Source of the DNA: Mesodorylaimus sp. YZB2_4
Taxonomy: Eukaryota; Nematoda; Enoplea; Dorylaimida; Dorylaimidae
Direction of reading: 5' to 3'
Length of the DNA stretch: 64,000 nt
NCBI GenBank assembly: GCA_030248295.1
Contig: JASANH010000123.1
Coordinates: 310,001-374,000 of the forward strand
Position 1 is the first letter of the stretch; every line of letters begins with the position of its first letter. Made by a program: the position numbers and the translations under genes. This document shows, in pieces, positions 32,866-44,800 of the stretch. The notes beneath the pieces were generated by a model. That model had not been told where the DNA came from, did no database searches, and saw only the letters and a list, made by a program, of their open reading frames with translations.

Positions 32866-33222
32866 AAGCTTCGAATTTGAAATTGCCGTTTCGGCTGCCT
32901 ATAACAATGAAACAAGGATCCAGCAAATCTGTGCGGGATCTTATGCGAACTTTGGCTGACACGACAAAGATCAATATTTATAACATAACTAAGGTTATTG
33001 GCGATGGAAGCATGAGGAAAAATTACCCTTATATCGTTAAAAAATGAATTTTCAGATTCCAATCGCCCTCGATGATCGCAATTTTTCATTTGGATCGATA
33101 GAGCCATGGATATACTATAATGGTTATAGTATATCCATGGATAGAGCAAACAGATCTGCTCACCAAGTGCCAAATTGTCATAAGCAGCGAAGCTACCGCA
33201 ATCGCGGGAATTCAAATTTTTG
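32866..33222. mobile_element. TIR element, GAATTTCCCGC family (copy 3)
   Basis: Left TCGAATTTGAAATTGCCG with GGCTGCCTATAAC; right GTCATAAGCAGCG...GCGGGAATTCAAATTTTT. It includes a near-perfect palindrome at 33104-33140. The open frames across it are not genes. Confidence 0.65.
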
Positions 33223-35261
33223 CTGGCGCTGAAATGGTCTATTCATAGAGCCTGTTTGTGATAGCTCTTTTGAGTGAAGTATGTTGATTGGCCGCGTTAA
33301 ATCCAGGAGGACGCCCGATATGTTCCTAAAGAGCCAAAATACGAATCCAGTCCCTTATTCGTTGTTTTTATCTCATTTTGCTGCGCCTAGCTGAACAGCA
33401 CTCGCTGATCTCGCTGCTCTGAACAGCTGAAGCTTTCCACAAAGCGAACGTTCAAATACTGTATTCATGGTGGTTCATGGGTCACGATATCAAAACACAG
33501 CGTGTCACTGCGGCTATTTAATTGATTTGAGCCTGTCGAGTCGAACATGCCGTCCTCCTTACAAACCAGATTGCAGCAATGATATGGACATGAGCAGATT
33601 GATTTGCATGCCGGAAGTGCTGATTTTCTCAGGAGGCAAGTAGGATCAGAAGCATTCTGAGTTGGATGGAATTTGTAGGCATGAATAGACGAAAGTGTCA
33701 TACACAACATCTTTTTGTTGAAAAAATCGCATTTCTATCATTTGAGCTGACGGGAGAAGTCCATGGGAAGGAAGGCGACAGGAGCTGAGCGGATCGGTGT
33801 CGTATTACGAGTACGGGTATATAAAACCACACTGAGCGGACAAAATGTGAAGCCATTTAAAAAATAGCAAAAATTTCTGATTTTTTGTCAAAACTTGCAC
33901 GCCTCCCAAAAATGTGAATCTGCTTATGTACAGTATGATCAGAAAATTCCGGGGAACACTGGCTGATTCGAAGGATATCGAATAAATCACATCATCGCTG
34001 ATGAATCACCAGGATCAAATAGAGAGTGCAGTCACCGCAAGGCGGACATAATAATTGTCAGCATGCATGGTTTCATGGTTTCCGCATGCGATTGCAGCGA
34101 ACGTTTTGCCGCCTCCAGCATGCAAAGATCCTATCTTCATGCGTGCGCTCGATTACTAGTTTTGTGTTTGGCGCGGCCATTGGCCGCCCCGCCAGCCTGG
34201 CGCCGTGCATTGTAGTGCGTCTAGACTGACAAGGAATGCCTCAGGACTTTTTTTAAATGTTTCTAAGTGAGTTAAGTTAAGGTTTTCAGTTTTGTAAGTA
34301 ATCCGACTATATGTGCGCTGCTCTAGTGCTAGAAGAAGAAGAAGTAACCTTCGCAGTAGCCTAATCAGCAGCGGTGCGTTAGCAAAGTGGCGTGAGATTA
34401 TGACCTGGCAAGTATGTAAACTACAGTACCACACACCTCCCCATCCTGTAATCAATCCTGGCAAATTTATATCACACTCATGGAGATGTCGCCCAGCAAT
34501 TATGGTGCTTGGCTATAGCGCAGCATAGCATGGCATAACATGGTCGAATCCCATTCATCTACGCTTTATCAAGCTATCAAACTTCTAAGTTGACAGTGAC
34601 AGCTAGTGTGCACAACTCACAATCAGTTTTCAAGCTCACCTAGAACAGGAAATTAGGTCCCCCGCCTGGCTGGCAGGCTGACATCATCAATGAGATAAGC
34701 CAGTTGCCTCCCCAATTCATCCTGATGACTCGATTTCAGCCATGTCTACTGTGATAACAGAAAATTCAGATCACAAAGTAAACAAGACATGGAAAGAAAA
34801 ATCTGGCACCACGGACAAACTGCGTGGAGGACTGTGTCGCCAGAAAATCTTTTGCCTTTCTGGTTTTTGGGCGCCACATTTGTGGAACATCTCTCACCCA
34901 GTGGCGACTGGAATGCAGTCATAATCAACAAGACAAGTCAAATTCAGTTGGCACTCTTTTTACAACGCCCCCCAACGCGTGCGCGCGGTGCGCACAGGCA
35001 GTTATTCTGTTAGCCGTAACATTTTTCGTTTTTTCCTCAGATCATATCAACAATAGTCCATATACCCGAAATCAGTATATTGAAACCCAAGCGACCAACA
35101 GGTCACATTTTATTATTGATACAACAAAAACACAAAGAAAATGGCTTAAAATTCATCTCTGCTCAAAAGAATTTTGCAAAAAACCAGATTTAACTGATTT
35201 ACGGTGAATGTTTTCTTAAAGTTTTTTCGAGTCTGAGAAATTATCACTGATTGTCAGTTTC
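33223..35261. other. gene-poor interval
   Basis: No supported gene. A minus-strand frame of 81 codons (33710-33465) has a cysteine cluster (CKSICSCPYHCCNLVC) but no clear start context or splice support. At 34490-34545 there is a fragment of SINE family A (GGTGCTTGGCTATAGCG). The rest is unassigned. Confidence 0.4.
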
Positions 35262-36163
35262 TCAATTTGTGGTCTCACAAAAACACGATGATGTGGCAAG
35301 TTCAAGCATACAAAGGATGGGCTCCAACCATGTCCCCATCTTGTTGCACGTTTCCTCGCACTTGGCTGGCTCGCATGGACTGCGGGCGAAGTCAGGGACT
35401 TTGACCACTTTGAAGCAGTCCCCGCTGGAATCTGAGATGGTCGGCGTGAACAGGTCGCTGGTGCAGTCGCCTTGATTATTGGTTTGGTAGAGACAGGCCT
35501 CTTCGAATTTGCACAACTCTTCCTCCCATTTTTCTTTCGCCGATTTCAGAAAATCGACGGTGAAACTGCTCGAAAAATTCCAAGGGAGGGGAAGGAAGTG
35601 GTCTTTATTTCTACCAACGTAATATGATCTACCTGAGTGAAATTTGGATATGCGGTCGTGTGAATGCAGAAAATGAGACAGCCAGCATCAAGCAAAGCTT
35701 GCTCAGCACCCTGTGGGCCCGCATTACTATTCCACATTGCGGGGTGCCAAGGGCTAAGAACAAGCACGATTCTCGGCCTTGATGGTGGTTCAGTGAAAAT
35801 CTTATGCACCTCCTGATAAATGACCCTTAGACTAGAAATGTAGAACAACTCTTGTGTAAACTTGAAATTTTCTTCTACAGTCATTTCAAAGGCTGACATG
35901 TTTCCAGTCAGTTCTGTGGTAACGCAGACTATATTCTCATATGTTTCATATCCGAAAGGAAGACGAGTGCTGTCCTCGCCTATTTAGAACAATTTGGGAA
36001 GACCTTCGAGCAAAACTCTTTTGATAGCGTCTATATTCTCGCTCCAAAAAATTGGACATGCAAAATTAGCGATAACCAAGTCGACGTTCAACGATTCGCC
36101 AGTGGTTAGTTGGCTACGGGTATTGATCAGGAGGGCGGTGAGCAGGGACGGCAGGGGCCACAT
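35262..36163 (-). pseudogene. decayed copy of the secreted VWA-like gene
   Basis: Starts with the same signal peptide (MWPLPSLLTALLINTRSQL) and LNVDLVIA, then hits a nonsense codon after KRVLLEGLPKLF near 35984, where the 25.5-kb copy reads LFKISDQ. It continues with recognisable TGNMSAFE, SRPRIVLVLSP and LLDAGCLIFCIH. It needs a frameshift near 35650 to reach SGRSYYVGRNKDHFLPLP and WEEELCKFEEACLYQ. The C-terminus diverges and the Thr-rich tail is lost. It is a dead duplicate in the same orientation, about 9.6 kb away. Confidence 0.85.
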
Positions 36164-36329
36164 ATAGATGGCAGCTCGCATAGTCGAATGATACGATACA
36201 AGGTAACGAGTGTACAGTGCCAACTTCAATCTACTGTACACTTCGCAAGGTCCAATGCACCCGTGAATGAGACACGTTTGCATTGGTTGGCAAAAACCCT
36301 CGCCCTGTGTTCATTCAGGAAACGGGAAT

Positions 36330-36435
36330 GTACTAGGATGTTATGTCATACTTTATCCATAGCCAAGCAACATACAAGTGCACTCGAGGGCAGGAACACA
36401 TTCTACCATCATTTTTACTGTGGCAGGAGTCGCGC
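36330..36435 (-). mobile_element. tRNA-derived SINE, family A (fragment)
   Basis: Carries TTATGTCATACTTTATCCAT, AGCCAAGCA, GTGCACTCGAGGG and AGGAACACATTC, the reverse of the family tail, plus a mutated B box (GGCAGGAGTCGCGCCCGC). Confidence 0.7.
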
Positions 36436-36712
36436 CCGCATTTCCTATTTCAGCGAAATCTTACTAAGATCTTGCTAAAATTCTTACTAAGGCTTAGCAC
36501 GAATCTTACTAGTGTTAGGTAAGATTTTCATCAAGAGTTTGCTAAGATTAGTCGAGATTTTATCAAGAGTTTGTCAAGATTGCTCGTGGCTTTCTAACAA
36601 GTGAACATCGCCAGCACATAAGTCGAATTTTGGCACATGTTCCTGGGTGCAAAAGAAAGCTCTGCGCAAAATATTCTAGGCGTCTGGCCAACTGGTCAGC
36701 AGCGGTCAACGC

Positions 36713-37833
36713 TAGACACCGGATCAGGTCGGGTTCAACCCGACCCGACCCGAAAGTCCCTGACCCGAAATTTCGGGTCAGGTTGACCCGAATTCGGTAT
36801 AAGTAGTTGAAGTTCCTCGCGATATAAACCATTCACAAATGCTCAGAAAGAGGTCGCGTTGGTGTAAAGGTGACTGTGAGGAAATATGAGATGGAGACAT
36901 CTCACGCACGCGAATCTTCATCTTTTGTTATTCCCTATTCATCCTTAGTAAATGCAATAACGTTTCTTCATATTTCCCACAATAGTGGTCAAATAAATTT
37001 TTTAAAAACCTTAGATCCAAGAGCGGCTAGGGTCTGTCCACTGGAGACAAGATTCAACCAGTTCGAATAATAGGCGTGAATAACAGAGTCAACTCTGTCA
37101 TAACTTTCGGAGTCTGAGACAGCTTATCCTTGGTTAAACAAAGAAATACCTAAAGCCCCAGGCTAGAGTTGCATTTAGTCTTCACAAAAGATATTGCTTA
37201 CAAAGTCATATTGTGCTGGACACTAGCTCCTGTCAGAACCTCCACTACTGATGGAAGGATGTGAGGGTACCTATCACTTTTGCACACAGCAAACTGTTCT
37301 GCAATGCTAACATGGATGGTGGCCAAGGGGGGCTGTTATTGGCACATATTTGGTGCTTGGGTACAGACTATATTGCTCTTCCAGCCAGGTATACCCAGGA
37401 AGTTGTCATATTGAGGAATCAAATGTGATTGTAGATGCCCCTACGACATGCTAAAAGTTATCAATTCCTTCTTATGTAAGAGTGTGGCTGGTCCCACTGA
37501 TTCATCAGAGTTGACAAGAATGTCTATGAGAACTCTCACGTATAGAAATTACTCAGAAAAATTGGTCATTCTCACAGCTTACAATTCGTATGACATTCCT
37601 GGAAGTGACGCAGAATGAGGACGTGGAATGAAAGACTTTGTGCATGCATGCATGAAGCATATACTGCAAATCCTGGAGTCGAACAGCTATGAAAAGGTTT
37701 CTGTGGTTGCTAATAATAGTAGTATGCAAAATTTTTGTATTTTTGACCCGTTTGACCCGATCTTTCAAAAAAGTGAAGCGACCCGATTTTGACCCGACCC
37801 GACCCGAAAGTACCTGACCCGATCCGGGGTCTA
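36713..37833. mobile_element. 1121-bp hAT-type non-autonomous element
   Basis: Begins TAGACACCGGATCAGGTCGG and ends GACCCGATCCGGGGTCTA, inverse apart from a few mismatches. It is bounded by a perfect 8-bp duplication, GTCAACGC at 36705-36712 and 37834-37841. Subterminal blocks are CCCGACCCGACCCGAAAGT at both ends. Internal frames show no convincing transposase. It sits inside an older repeat whose other copies lie at 37965-38100 and 63860-64000. Confidence 0.92.
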
Positions 37834-37841
37834 GTCAACGC

Positions 37842-38879
37842 CTATAGAGTACAGTAAAATTTTCAAATTCTGCGGGATTTCTTGGGTTTTTTCAGGGAAA
37901 AACCCTAAACCCGAGTGTTGGAAGCTTAAATTGAAAACTCCAAACCCAAAAACCTTAGTTTGGAAAGAGCTCTGCGTGTTTTTCTCAAAGCTTAGCCTCG
38001 TTAATTAATAAACAAAAATTCGAATCTTTAGACGCTAACCTCTGCTGACTAGCTGGCAAGACGCCTCCGATATTTTGCAAAGATCCTTCTCTTGCACCGA
38101 AGGACATATCACAATTTTTGGTTTCTTAAAGTTCGGCGAGTTTCCCTTGTAAGATCTTTAAAAGAATCATTAACGAAACCCTTAAAGATGGGCGGTTTTA
38201 TTTATTAGACTACATACAATAGATACCCTACAACACAAAACACACACTTAGTAGAACGAGCGAGGTATAAACAGGGAGGTAAAATATAATGTCACCAAAA
38301 TGGCAGAAATAGAATACTCAGCAGAACTACAGTAGTTGGCTATAAAAAGGCTATATGAAATCGCTTTAACAAATTTCAACTCTCACAGATTATCGCCACA
38401 TTCGTTTAATCTAGCTTTCAAATTTTGTACGTTTTCCGCATTAGCGACCACTTCTCATATTTTTGATACATACTACAAATATCCTTATCACCAGTTTTTA
38501 GACATCGAAAAACGACTTAGAGATGCTCTAAATTTACCGGGGTTGAATTTGCTATTTGCGATCAGTAATTACCAAGATCTATCTCCATAGGACAATAGAT
38601 CTGATGTGCCAACCCGCCAAGGAGGCATAGCTATCTTAATTCCTATAAACACATCGCATATCATGTGTTATATGAATACGAAGTTTATTTTCACTGCGTC
38701 CGATTCGAATTTCGTTTATTTATTTTATTGATGCCCGGACAGCTGTAAAATAGTTACTCATGTGCAGAAACTCTTGCTAATTCTTTTCCTTGAAACGTGA
38801 ACTCTAATCGAATGGTGTATCTAGTGGCAGTTCCTAAAAGCAGAGGAACCGCACTTGTAAGCACTCGCCAAAACGTATG
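37842..38879. other. repeat debris, no gene seen
   Basis: Includes 37965-38100 (AGCTCTGCGTGTTTTTCTCA...CTGCTGACTAGCTGGCAAGACG), which matches 63860-64000 and, inverted, 36640-36712. A plus-strand frame of 84 codons at 38336 has no supporting features. Confidence 0.45.
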
Positions 38880-39553
38880 AGCTTTCTGGGTAAAGCTCGT
38901 TTTTCGTGTGAGTAATTTTGTAACAAGAACAAGAACACCAACAAGAGACTACAAGAGCTCGCAAGATATGTAAGATTTCTGGCATGTCTTGTCAAGAAAT
39001 CAGCTTTTGCAAGAGACTCACACAAACTGAAAAGAAATTCTGTTATTCTTGGCAAAACTTTTGCTTATAAGTGCGCATTTCGACACAAGAACTCCGCACA
39101 TTTTTCAGTTTTCTCTGCGATTTTGCAGCTGGTTCAGCGCGTGTTTGTTACAGCAAACATTTCTGCGCACTGACGATGTTGGCTGCTCTGAGACATTGAA
39201 TCCTCGACTGGTCTCTTTGTTCGAATTTCGTTCTGGTCTTTGAGTAAGTAGTTAAAGTTGGATTTTTCGTTTTTCCATTCACATCAGCTTTGTACATCGC
39301 AAAATTCGAATTTCCCGCTTCACGTCGCTCACGACAATTTTACAGATAAAATGTCCTTCACTCGAACCAGCGCGCCAACTTTATTGACAGAAATTTTCTG
39401 TTGGCAGGTTCCAGCTTTCTTTTTAAAAGGAGACCAGAATTTGTTGCTATTATGTTTAAAAGAAGGTTTAGCGCACAAGCTTTAATAAAAGCGTAACATT
39501 TCGTCTATGCAAGCCTGTCATAAGCGGTTCGCAGCGGGAAATTCAAATTTTCG
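38880..39553. mobile_element. TIR element (copy 4), inverted relative to 30655-31210
   Basis: TIRs at 39297 (AAAATTCGAATTTCCCGCTT) and 39553 (GCAGCGGGAAATTCAAATTT). The extended repeat continues down to about 38880, matching the reverse complement of 30655-31210 over its length. Confidence 0.8.
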
Positions 39554-39599
39554 AATCGAAGAAACTGTGTGCATAGGAAACTGAAAAATCTGAGTTCAC

Positions 39600-39850
39600 T
39601 CACTGGGAGACTAAAACGAATCGAGCAAACAGACCATCCAGTGACCTGGCGATTGTTCGAGCGTGGCGCAGGGTTTGTTGGTGGTCCTGATCGAATTGGC
39701 GCCTGATAGCTAATTGAACTACTCGAATCACATCTTTGCTTCGTAATTGAATGCCAGGGGGTAATGTTCCTTTTAAGTAATTAATCGAGGCGAAACCATG
39801 AAGCTTGGATCGATTCCGAGTCACGTTGGGATGGCGTCTTCAATTCGCCG
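39600..39850 (-). pseudogene. displaced copy of NUDT18 exon 3
   Basis: Minus strand encodes GTLPPGIQLRSKDVIRVVQL and HARTIARSLDGLFARFVLVSQ, differing from the gene's exon 3 at only a few residues, and starts with the same acceptor-proximal GGCGAATTGAAGACGCCATC. The exon 3 donor (CCCAGTGAGTGAA) and about 60 bp of intron are also present, but no other Nudix exons are nearby, so it cannot make an enzyme. Confidence 0.9.
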
Positions 39851-40099
39851 CATGAAATTAGAATTTCCTATCATTAACTGCTGATAGCAGTTTAAAACTG
39901 ATCAAAATCCTATTTCAAACTCTGTGCGTACGTTTTACGAGGAAAGTTATTTGTGGAAGGGGTAGATATGGTCGTAGTGACTTGTGGTAGATTTATGTTT
40001 TGGCCTTCGAAAATAGACTTCAATGACTTAATTGTGCTTTAATCAGGAAAATGGGTTCATATACAAAAAACAGAAAAATTCGAAATAATCCCGATCCTC

Positions 40100-40560
40100 T
40101 TTTTGTTACTCGGGGTCAGTTTTTGTTCGTATCATAGAATCTTCGACCCACAGCTGCTCCCTGGGGCTGATATGTGCTCCCTCATGCTGCCTATCGAACG
40201 GTACATTGCCATTTGCACACCCTTCGCTTACAATGCTAAGAGCCAAAACATCTTATCCATTCTGACATGTTTTTTTTTCGTGTTTTCGGGCATAACTCTA
40301 CGTTTTCTCGCTTACATTCTGTTGTATTGAGTAACCGAATTAGGAGTCGATGAAAGTGGGGCCATGGTCTATGGTCTTAGTTTAACTAAAATATCCAAGA
40401 CTCTCGCTCACACTTGCTTACTCTTTTTCACAAATACCATGTTACCATTTTTTTTCACTTTCATGCTTTACTTTTCGCTGCGAATTGTACACACAGTGGC
40501 CAAACAACATCTGTCACAAGTCCATGCTAGCTCGTCGGCTACACAGAGACAGCATGTGGG
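40100..40560 (+). pseudogene. rhodopsin-family GPCR fragment with in-frame stop
   Basis: One frame reads from the end of TM3 through TM5. It has IERYIAICTPFAYNAKSQN (the E/DRY-like motif and second loop), a TM4 (ILTCFFFVFSGITLRFLAYI), a TGA at 40328-40330, then in the same frame MVYGLSL...AHTCLLFFTNTMLPFFFTFM (TM5). TM1-2 and TM6-7 are not found nearby. The pattern resembles peptide (FMRFamide-type) receptors, but the ligand is a guess. Confidence 0.6.
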
Positions 40561-41883
40561 GTCCACATGGGATGTTTCGACCCCTTGTGATACCCACGTG
40601 AGCCCAAGCTGGTATTATATGGGTGAGGAATCTGGGATTTCCCCGATCTGTTAAAAATTTGGTGTTTCTCCCGTCGATGATTTATCACCTGATAAGGTTG
40701 AGAGAAGTTTTGTGAAAGATATTTGTTTTGTTTTGGTGTTATATTTAAAGAGGTCATCGTATTGTTGCTTTTTGCGTGCATACTGTCTGCAGAGGTGTGG
40801 GAATGTATAGCGAAAATTTAGGAAAACACGTATTACTAGGATAGATATATGATGGATCATGGTGGCAAGACGATCAATCGACGATTCTGACATGGTGATA
40901 AGGTCTCTGAGCACTATCAAGCCATGGTGCTTCACAAAATACGGTGTCAGCTTGGTGAAACGACAGCATTGACAGTAAAATCACAACAGAAACGATATCT
41001 CGCTCATGCAGATGGGATTACCAGAGACAACAAAATGACCACGCCTACATCCAACATATCACCCGCCATATCTCAAAAGGTCTAGAGAGATGCTAGACAA
41101 CGGTTCACAACTTGACATTTTGAGCCCTGTTACGTCAGTTCATACTGATATATGGCCTTCCTTTTCCCAGAAAGTTCCCTCGTTGAAGTCCATTCTGTCC
41201 CACAGTAAGCTAAGCGCTTGCTTCTTGTCTTTTAGCGGGCATTTTTCGCTACAGAAATTCAAAGGAATGCTTGCTGATTAGACAATGGCGATGCTTAGTG
41301 GTTTCTAATTTAGCAATTCATTTAAAGTTTTCAGCTGCGTTGCGTGGCTGCCAATCCATCAGATCACTTCAACCTTTCGGCGTTTTCGGCCTTTCTTCCT
41401 TTTTTGACATGATCGAAACTGAAAAAAGCGTCGACAGTTCATGATTGTGGTCGATTATGGACTGCTATGTGGAATTTTGCGAGCAGCCTTTCTGACTCTC
41501 CAAACCCTCATTCCTTTCTCAAAAATTTTCCACACTGATCATTCAGTGACAGAATTTGTCAGAAATCATTGTGAAACATGGCGAAAAATCTTCAATCAGG
41601 TCAGCCGAGGTTTCATCTTATCTCAAAACAGGTTCGAAACTTATCTGCACCAGCTCATTAGCGCGACTGATCGACATTACTCTTCTGGTCGACCTGCTCG
41701 CCAAGAGCCGAGACTTCGGACCTCGGATGATGAATGCTTTTCACGCCACACCGCAGATCGCAGATCTTCCTAATTGACCCTTTTGAGATTCAAGAAATCG
41801 AACTAGCCATCATGATCGGCATTTTTCACCATCACACATCAGATCACAGCACACACCAGCGCATGACACTGTCACACTGAGGA
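40561..41883. other. intergenic, no gene seen
   Basis: Unique-looking DNA between the GPCR fragment and the 3' end of the tyrosine phosphatase gene. Open frames are short and lack splice or homology support. Confidence 0.35.
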
Positions 41884-44800
41884 TCACTTCTTGCCTTTGC
41901 TCTCGCGCTTGGCTCCTTTGACCGTCTGAAGTGGCGGCTGCACGCCCGTTCGTTTCGTGTTCGTTTTCTCCGTCCCGAGATCCAGCAGGTCGCTGATTCC
42001 CGCAGTCGTGACACCTTTGCGTTCACCCTTCACCTTTTCGCCTGGCTTTCGGTTCAAGATCGACGGCATGACATTCTTGACCGACAGCGGCAGCACATTC
42101 GGCTCGTTGCGCTGCGTTGGCTCAATGCCAGGCGTCGACTCGTTCTCGTACACCGACCTGTCTGCCGCCGGCTGGCGAGCGTTGCGATCGTAGGCCATGC
42201 TGATGTTAACATTGGAGGATTGCTTGAGCAGGCCCTCGGCTTCCAGCTCCTTCAGACCTTCGCTCTCTAAAACCACATGCAATCAGCAGCCTGCAAAATA
42301 AGCCATGCGAGCTAGACCCGCCTTTGTGCCACTTGATGAGATGCCAGACGACGTCGTACATGGTCCCCACCTGGGCGACGAACGCTGGCCTGGTGATGAT
42401 CAGCTTCGACAGGACGTTGATTCGATGTTTCTGCACGTAGAGGACCACCCAGCCTATGTTGACCACTCCGTAGCGCTGGTGCAGCTGCCAGTTGAGGTAT
42501 ATCACGACGAGCGCGGGCGAACGTTGCAGACCAGCCGAGCAGTGCATCAGGGTCCCCGGTCGTCCCTTAGAGGCTTGCAATTTCTGATGGCGCTCGATCT
42601 CGAGCACGAAGGCTGCCAGCTTTTGGACGTCTTTTGCAGCGCTATTGTCTGGCCAGGCCTCGTAGTGCAACAGCACGTCCTGGAATTCAGATTGGTTTTC
42701 ATCCAAAGGAAAAAATAGACAGATCCAAAACTTACTTCCATCTCGCCAGCGGATACCGACGGCGAGTCCTTGTTCTGGCCATTCTTGGTGAGCACCACGC
42801 GCAGCGTGTACGCTTTGCCGTCGCAGGACAGCTGCTCCACTGCTTTGGTGAAGATCATAGCATTGCCGTCAGGGCCTTGGCAGACTTTTTTTACCCCAGC
42901 ATGGAGACTCCAGTAGGGCATGATCAGTTGCTGGGTTGTTCCATCGAACTCGCCAATCACCACAATCAGACCAGTCTGAAAAATAGTCTTCTGGTCATGG
43001 TCTCCAAAGATAAAGACAGCACTTACCTTCAGTTTCATGCGACCACTTATCAAGGCGAACACCTGAACGTCAGTGGGGGCCTGGCACACGACGACGCTGT
43101 GCTTGTCGATGTCGTACAAGACGCTGGCGTGCAGGCCATTGCGGATGACTCCAGGTGGCAGCTGGAGCTCAGTCGTCGTCAGGATTTCGGCTTGCACGCC
43201 TCTGTGGCGGGTATCTTTACGCTCGACGATTCTTCCATGCTTCATTTGCTCAGTTTTGAACTCCATGTGCTTCTTGTGCCATTTATTCTCGAACGCTTGT
43301 TTCGACTGCACATCCAGTTTGTCATACGCCGCCTTGAACCCAGTCGCATCGAGAGTGTCTGGTTCTTGGCGCACAGCCGCGAGATCGGCGTTCAGCTGCC
43401 CTTGTTTCGGTTCAGCCATCGACACTGGCGTTTTCGAAGTCTTCGTGGTCGTCGGCGTTGAAGTCCTCGGGGCGAGCGACACAGTTGTCGTCTTCTGTTG
43501 CTCGTTCTTCGACCTTGTGCTCAGAGTTCGCATCGATGTCGTCCTCGGGCTGCCTTTCAAAGCGGCCGTCCTTTGCTCGCTGGCCTTTGGAGCTGGGCTA
43601 GCAGTTTTCTTCCACACGGTCTTTGCGCTGGGTTTCGGGGCGATGCACGTCGGCGTTTTCATTTTGACTTCTGGCGGAACGCGCTGCTCTAAAATTCAGA
43701 GGGGTTATAAGAAACAAACTGGACAGCTATCACGAGCTTTACTGTCGCGGAGGACCTTGGCGAGGCTCGCACGACGCTTGCGAATTTGGACCACGACGAC
43801 GAGAATAACCGAGGCGATGAGGGAGACGAGTAGGCCAATGCAGATGGCGGCGATCGCCCCCTTTGATAGGCCATCTGAAAACAAATTTTTAAAACGTCAC
43901 AGGTCATATTGGTCATCAACTCTTCTCACTTTTTTTCCTTTCGTCCTTTCGTCCTTTCCTGGTTTTTTCTCTGGATTTTTCTTGGTTGGAACAAGCATCC
44001 TCTGGTCGGCGACAGTGATTGGGCCCCAGTAGCTGCGATGGTAGTAGTCGATGTTGGCATTCACCTCGTGCTCGCCATCTTCAGTCACGTCGATGACCAG
44101 GTTCTAAAAAAAGGACGGCTCACCTAAATGATTGCCAAGGTCGAGTAAGATTCTCACATTCATGATTTCTCGCCGGGGTTTCTCCTGGCGTAGGTCCAAA
44201 TCGAAGACGGGCGGCAGGGACGATGTGCATTTGATCTTGTCGTCGAAGCCATCTTTGTCCTTCTCAGTGCCACACTTGACGTCATCTGAAAAAAGGCAGC
44301 TAACGTCGCTTACAAACAAATAAACAGTCACTCACTCGGATCGATGAAGACGAAGTGGATCAGAGTTCTTGCGCGGTATTTGGTCGGCGATTCTTGCAAG
44401 ATGTTGCAGATGTAGGCGAACACGTCCGAGGAAGCGAAGACTTCGTCAGGGAGCTCGAATGGTTGGACTCCACCACAGCGATCAGCTTTGTGGCCAGTTC
44501 GGATGGTGGTGCCGTTGGATCGCTTGATCACGCAGTCGATGGCTGCGTTTGGCATGTTGGGGCACACGGCAGCGATCTGCTTCCCCTTCGCGAGCTGGAC
44601 GGCACTGTTGTACGGAATGTTCTTCCCGTCATACATGAAACGAACGAGTTCTTTCGCTGAGAAAAAAAAGGACGTTTGTATGGGCAGCGCGATTAATGAT
44701 CTAGTCCTTTTTTTTAAAAATTTTTTGTGAGTTGGGTCCCAGTTCCCAGGGGACTTCCAACCCGTTTTGCCTATAGCCGGCCAGCAGTAATGACATGATA

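Noticed and set aside
32760-33215. Frames on both strands of 95-144 codons
   Set aside because: They lie across a TIR-family element with a palindrome. No domain is visible and the frames cross the element boundaries.
42634-44032. Long plus-strand frames (275 and 319 codons) opposite the phosphatase gene
   Set aside because: They are antisense shadows of GC-rich coding exons; the minus strand carries the catalytic motifs and splice sites.
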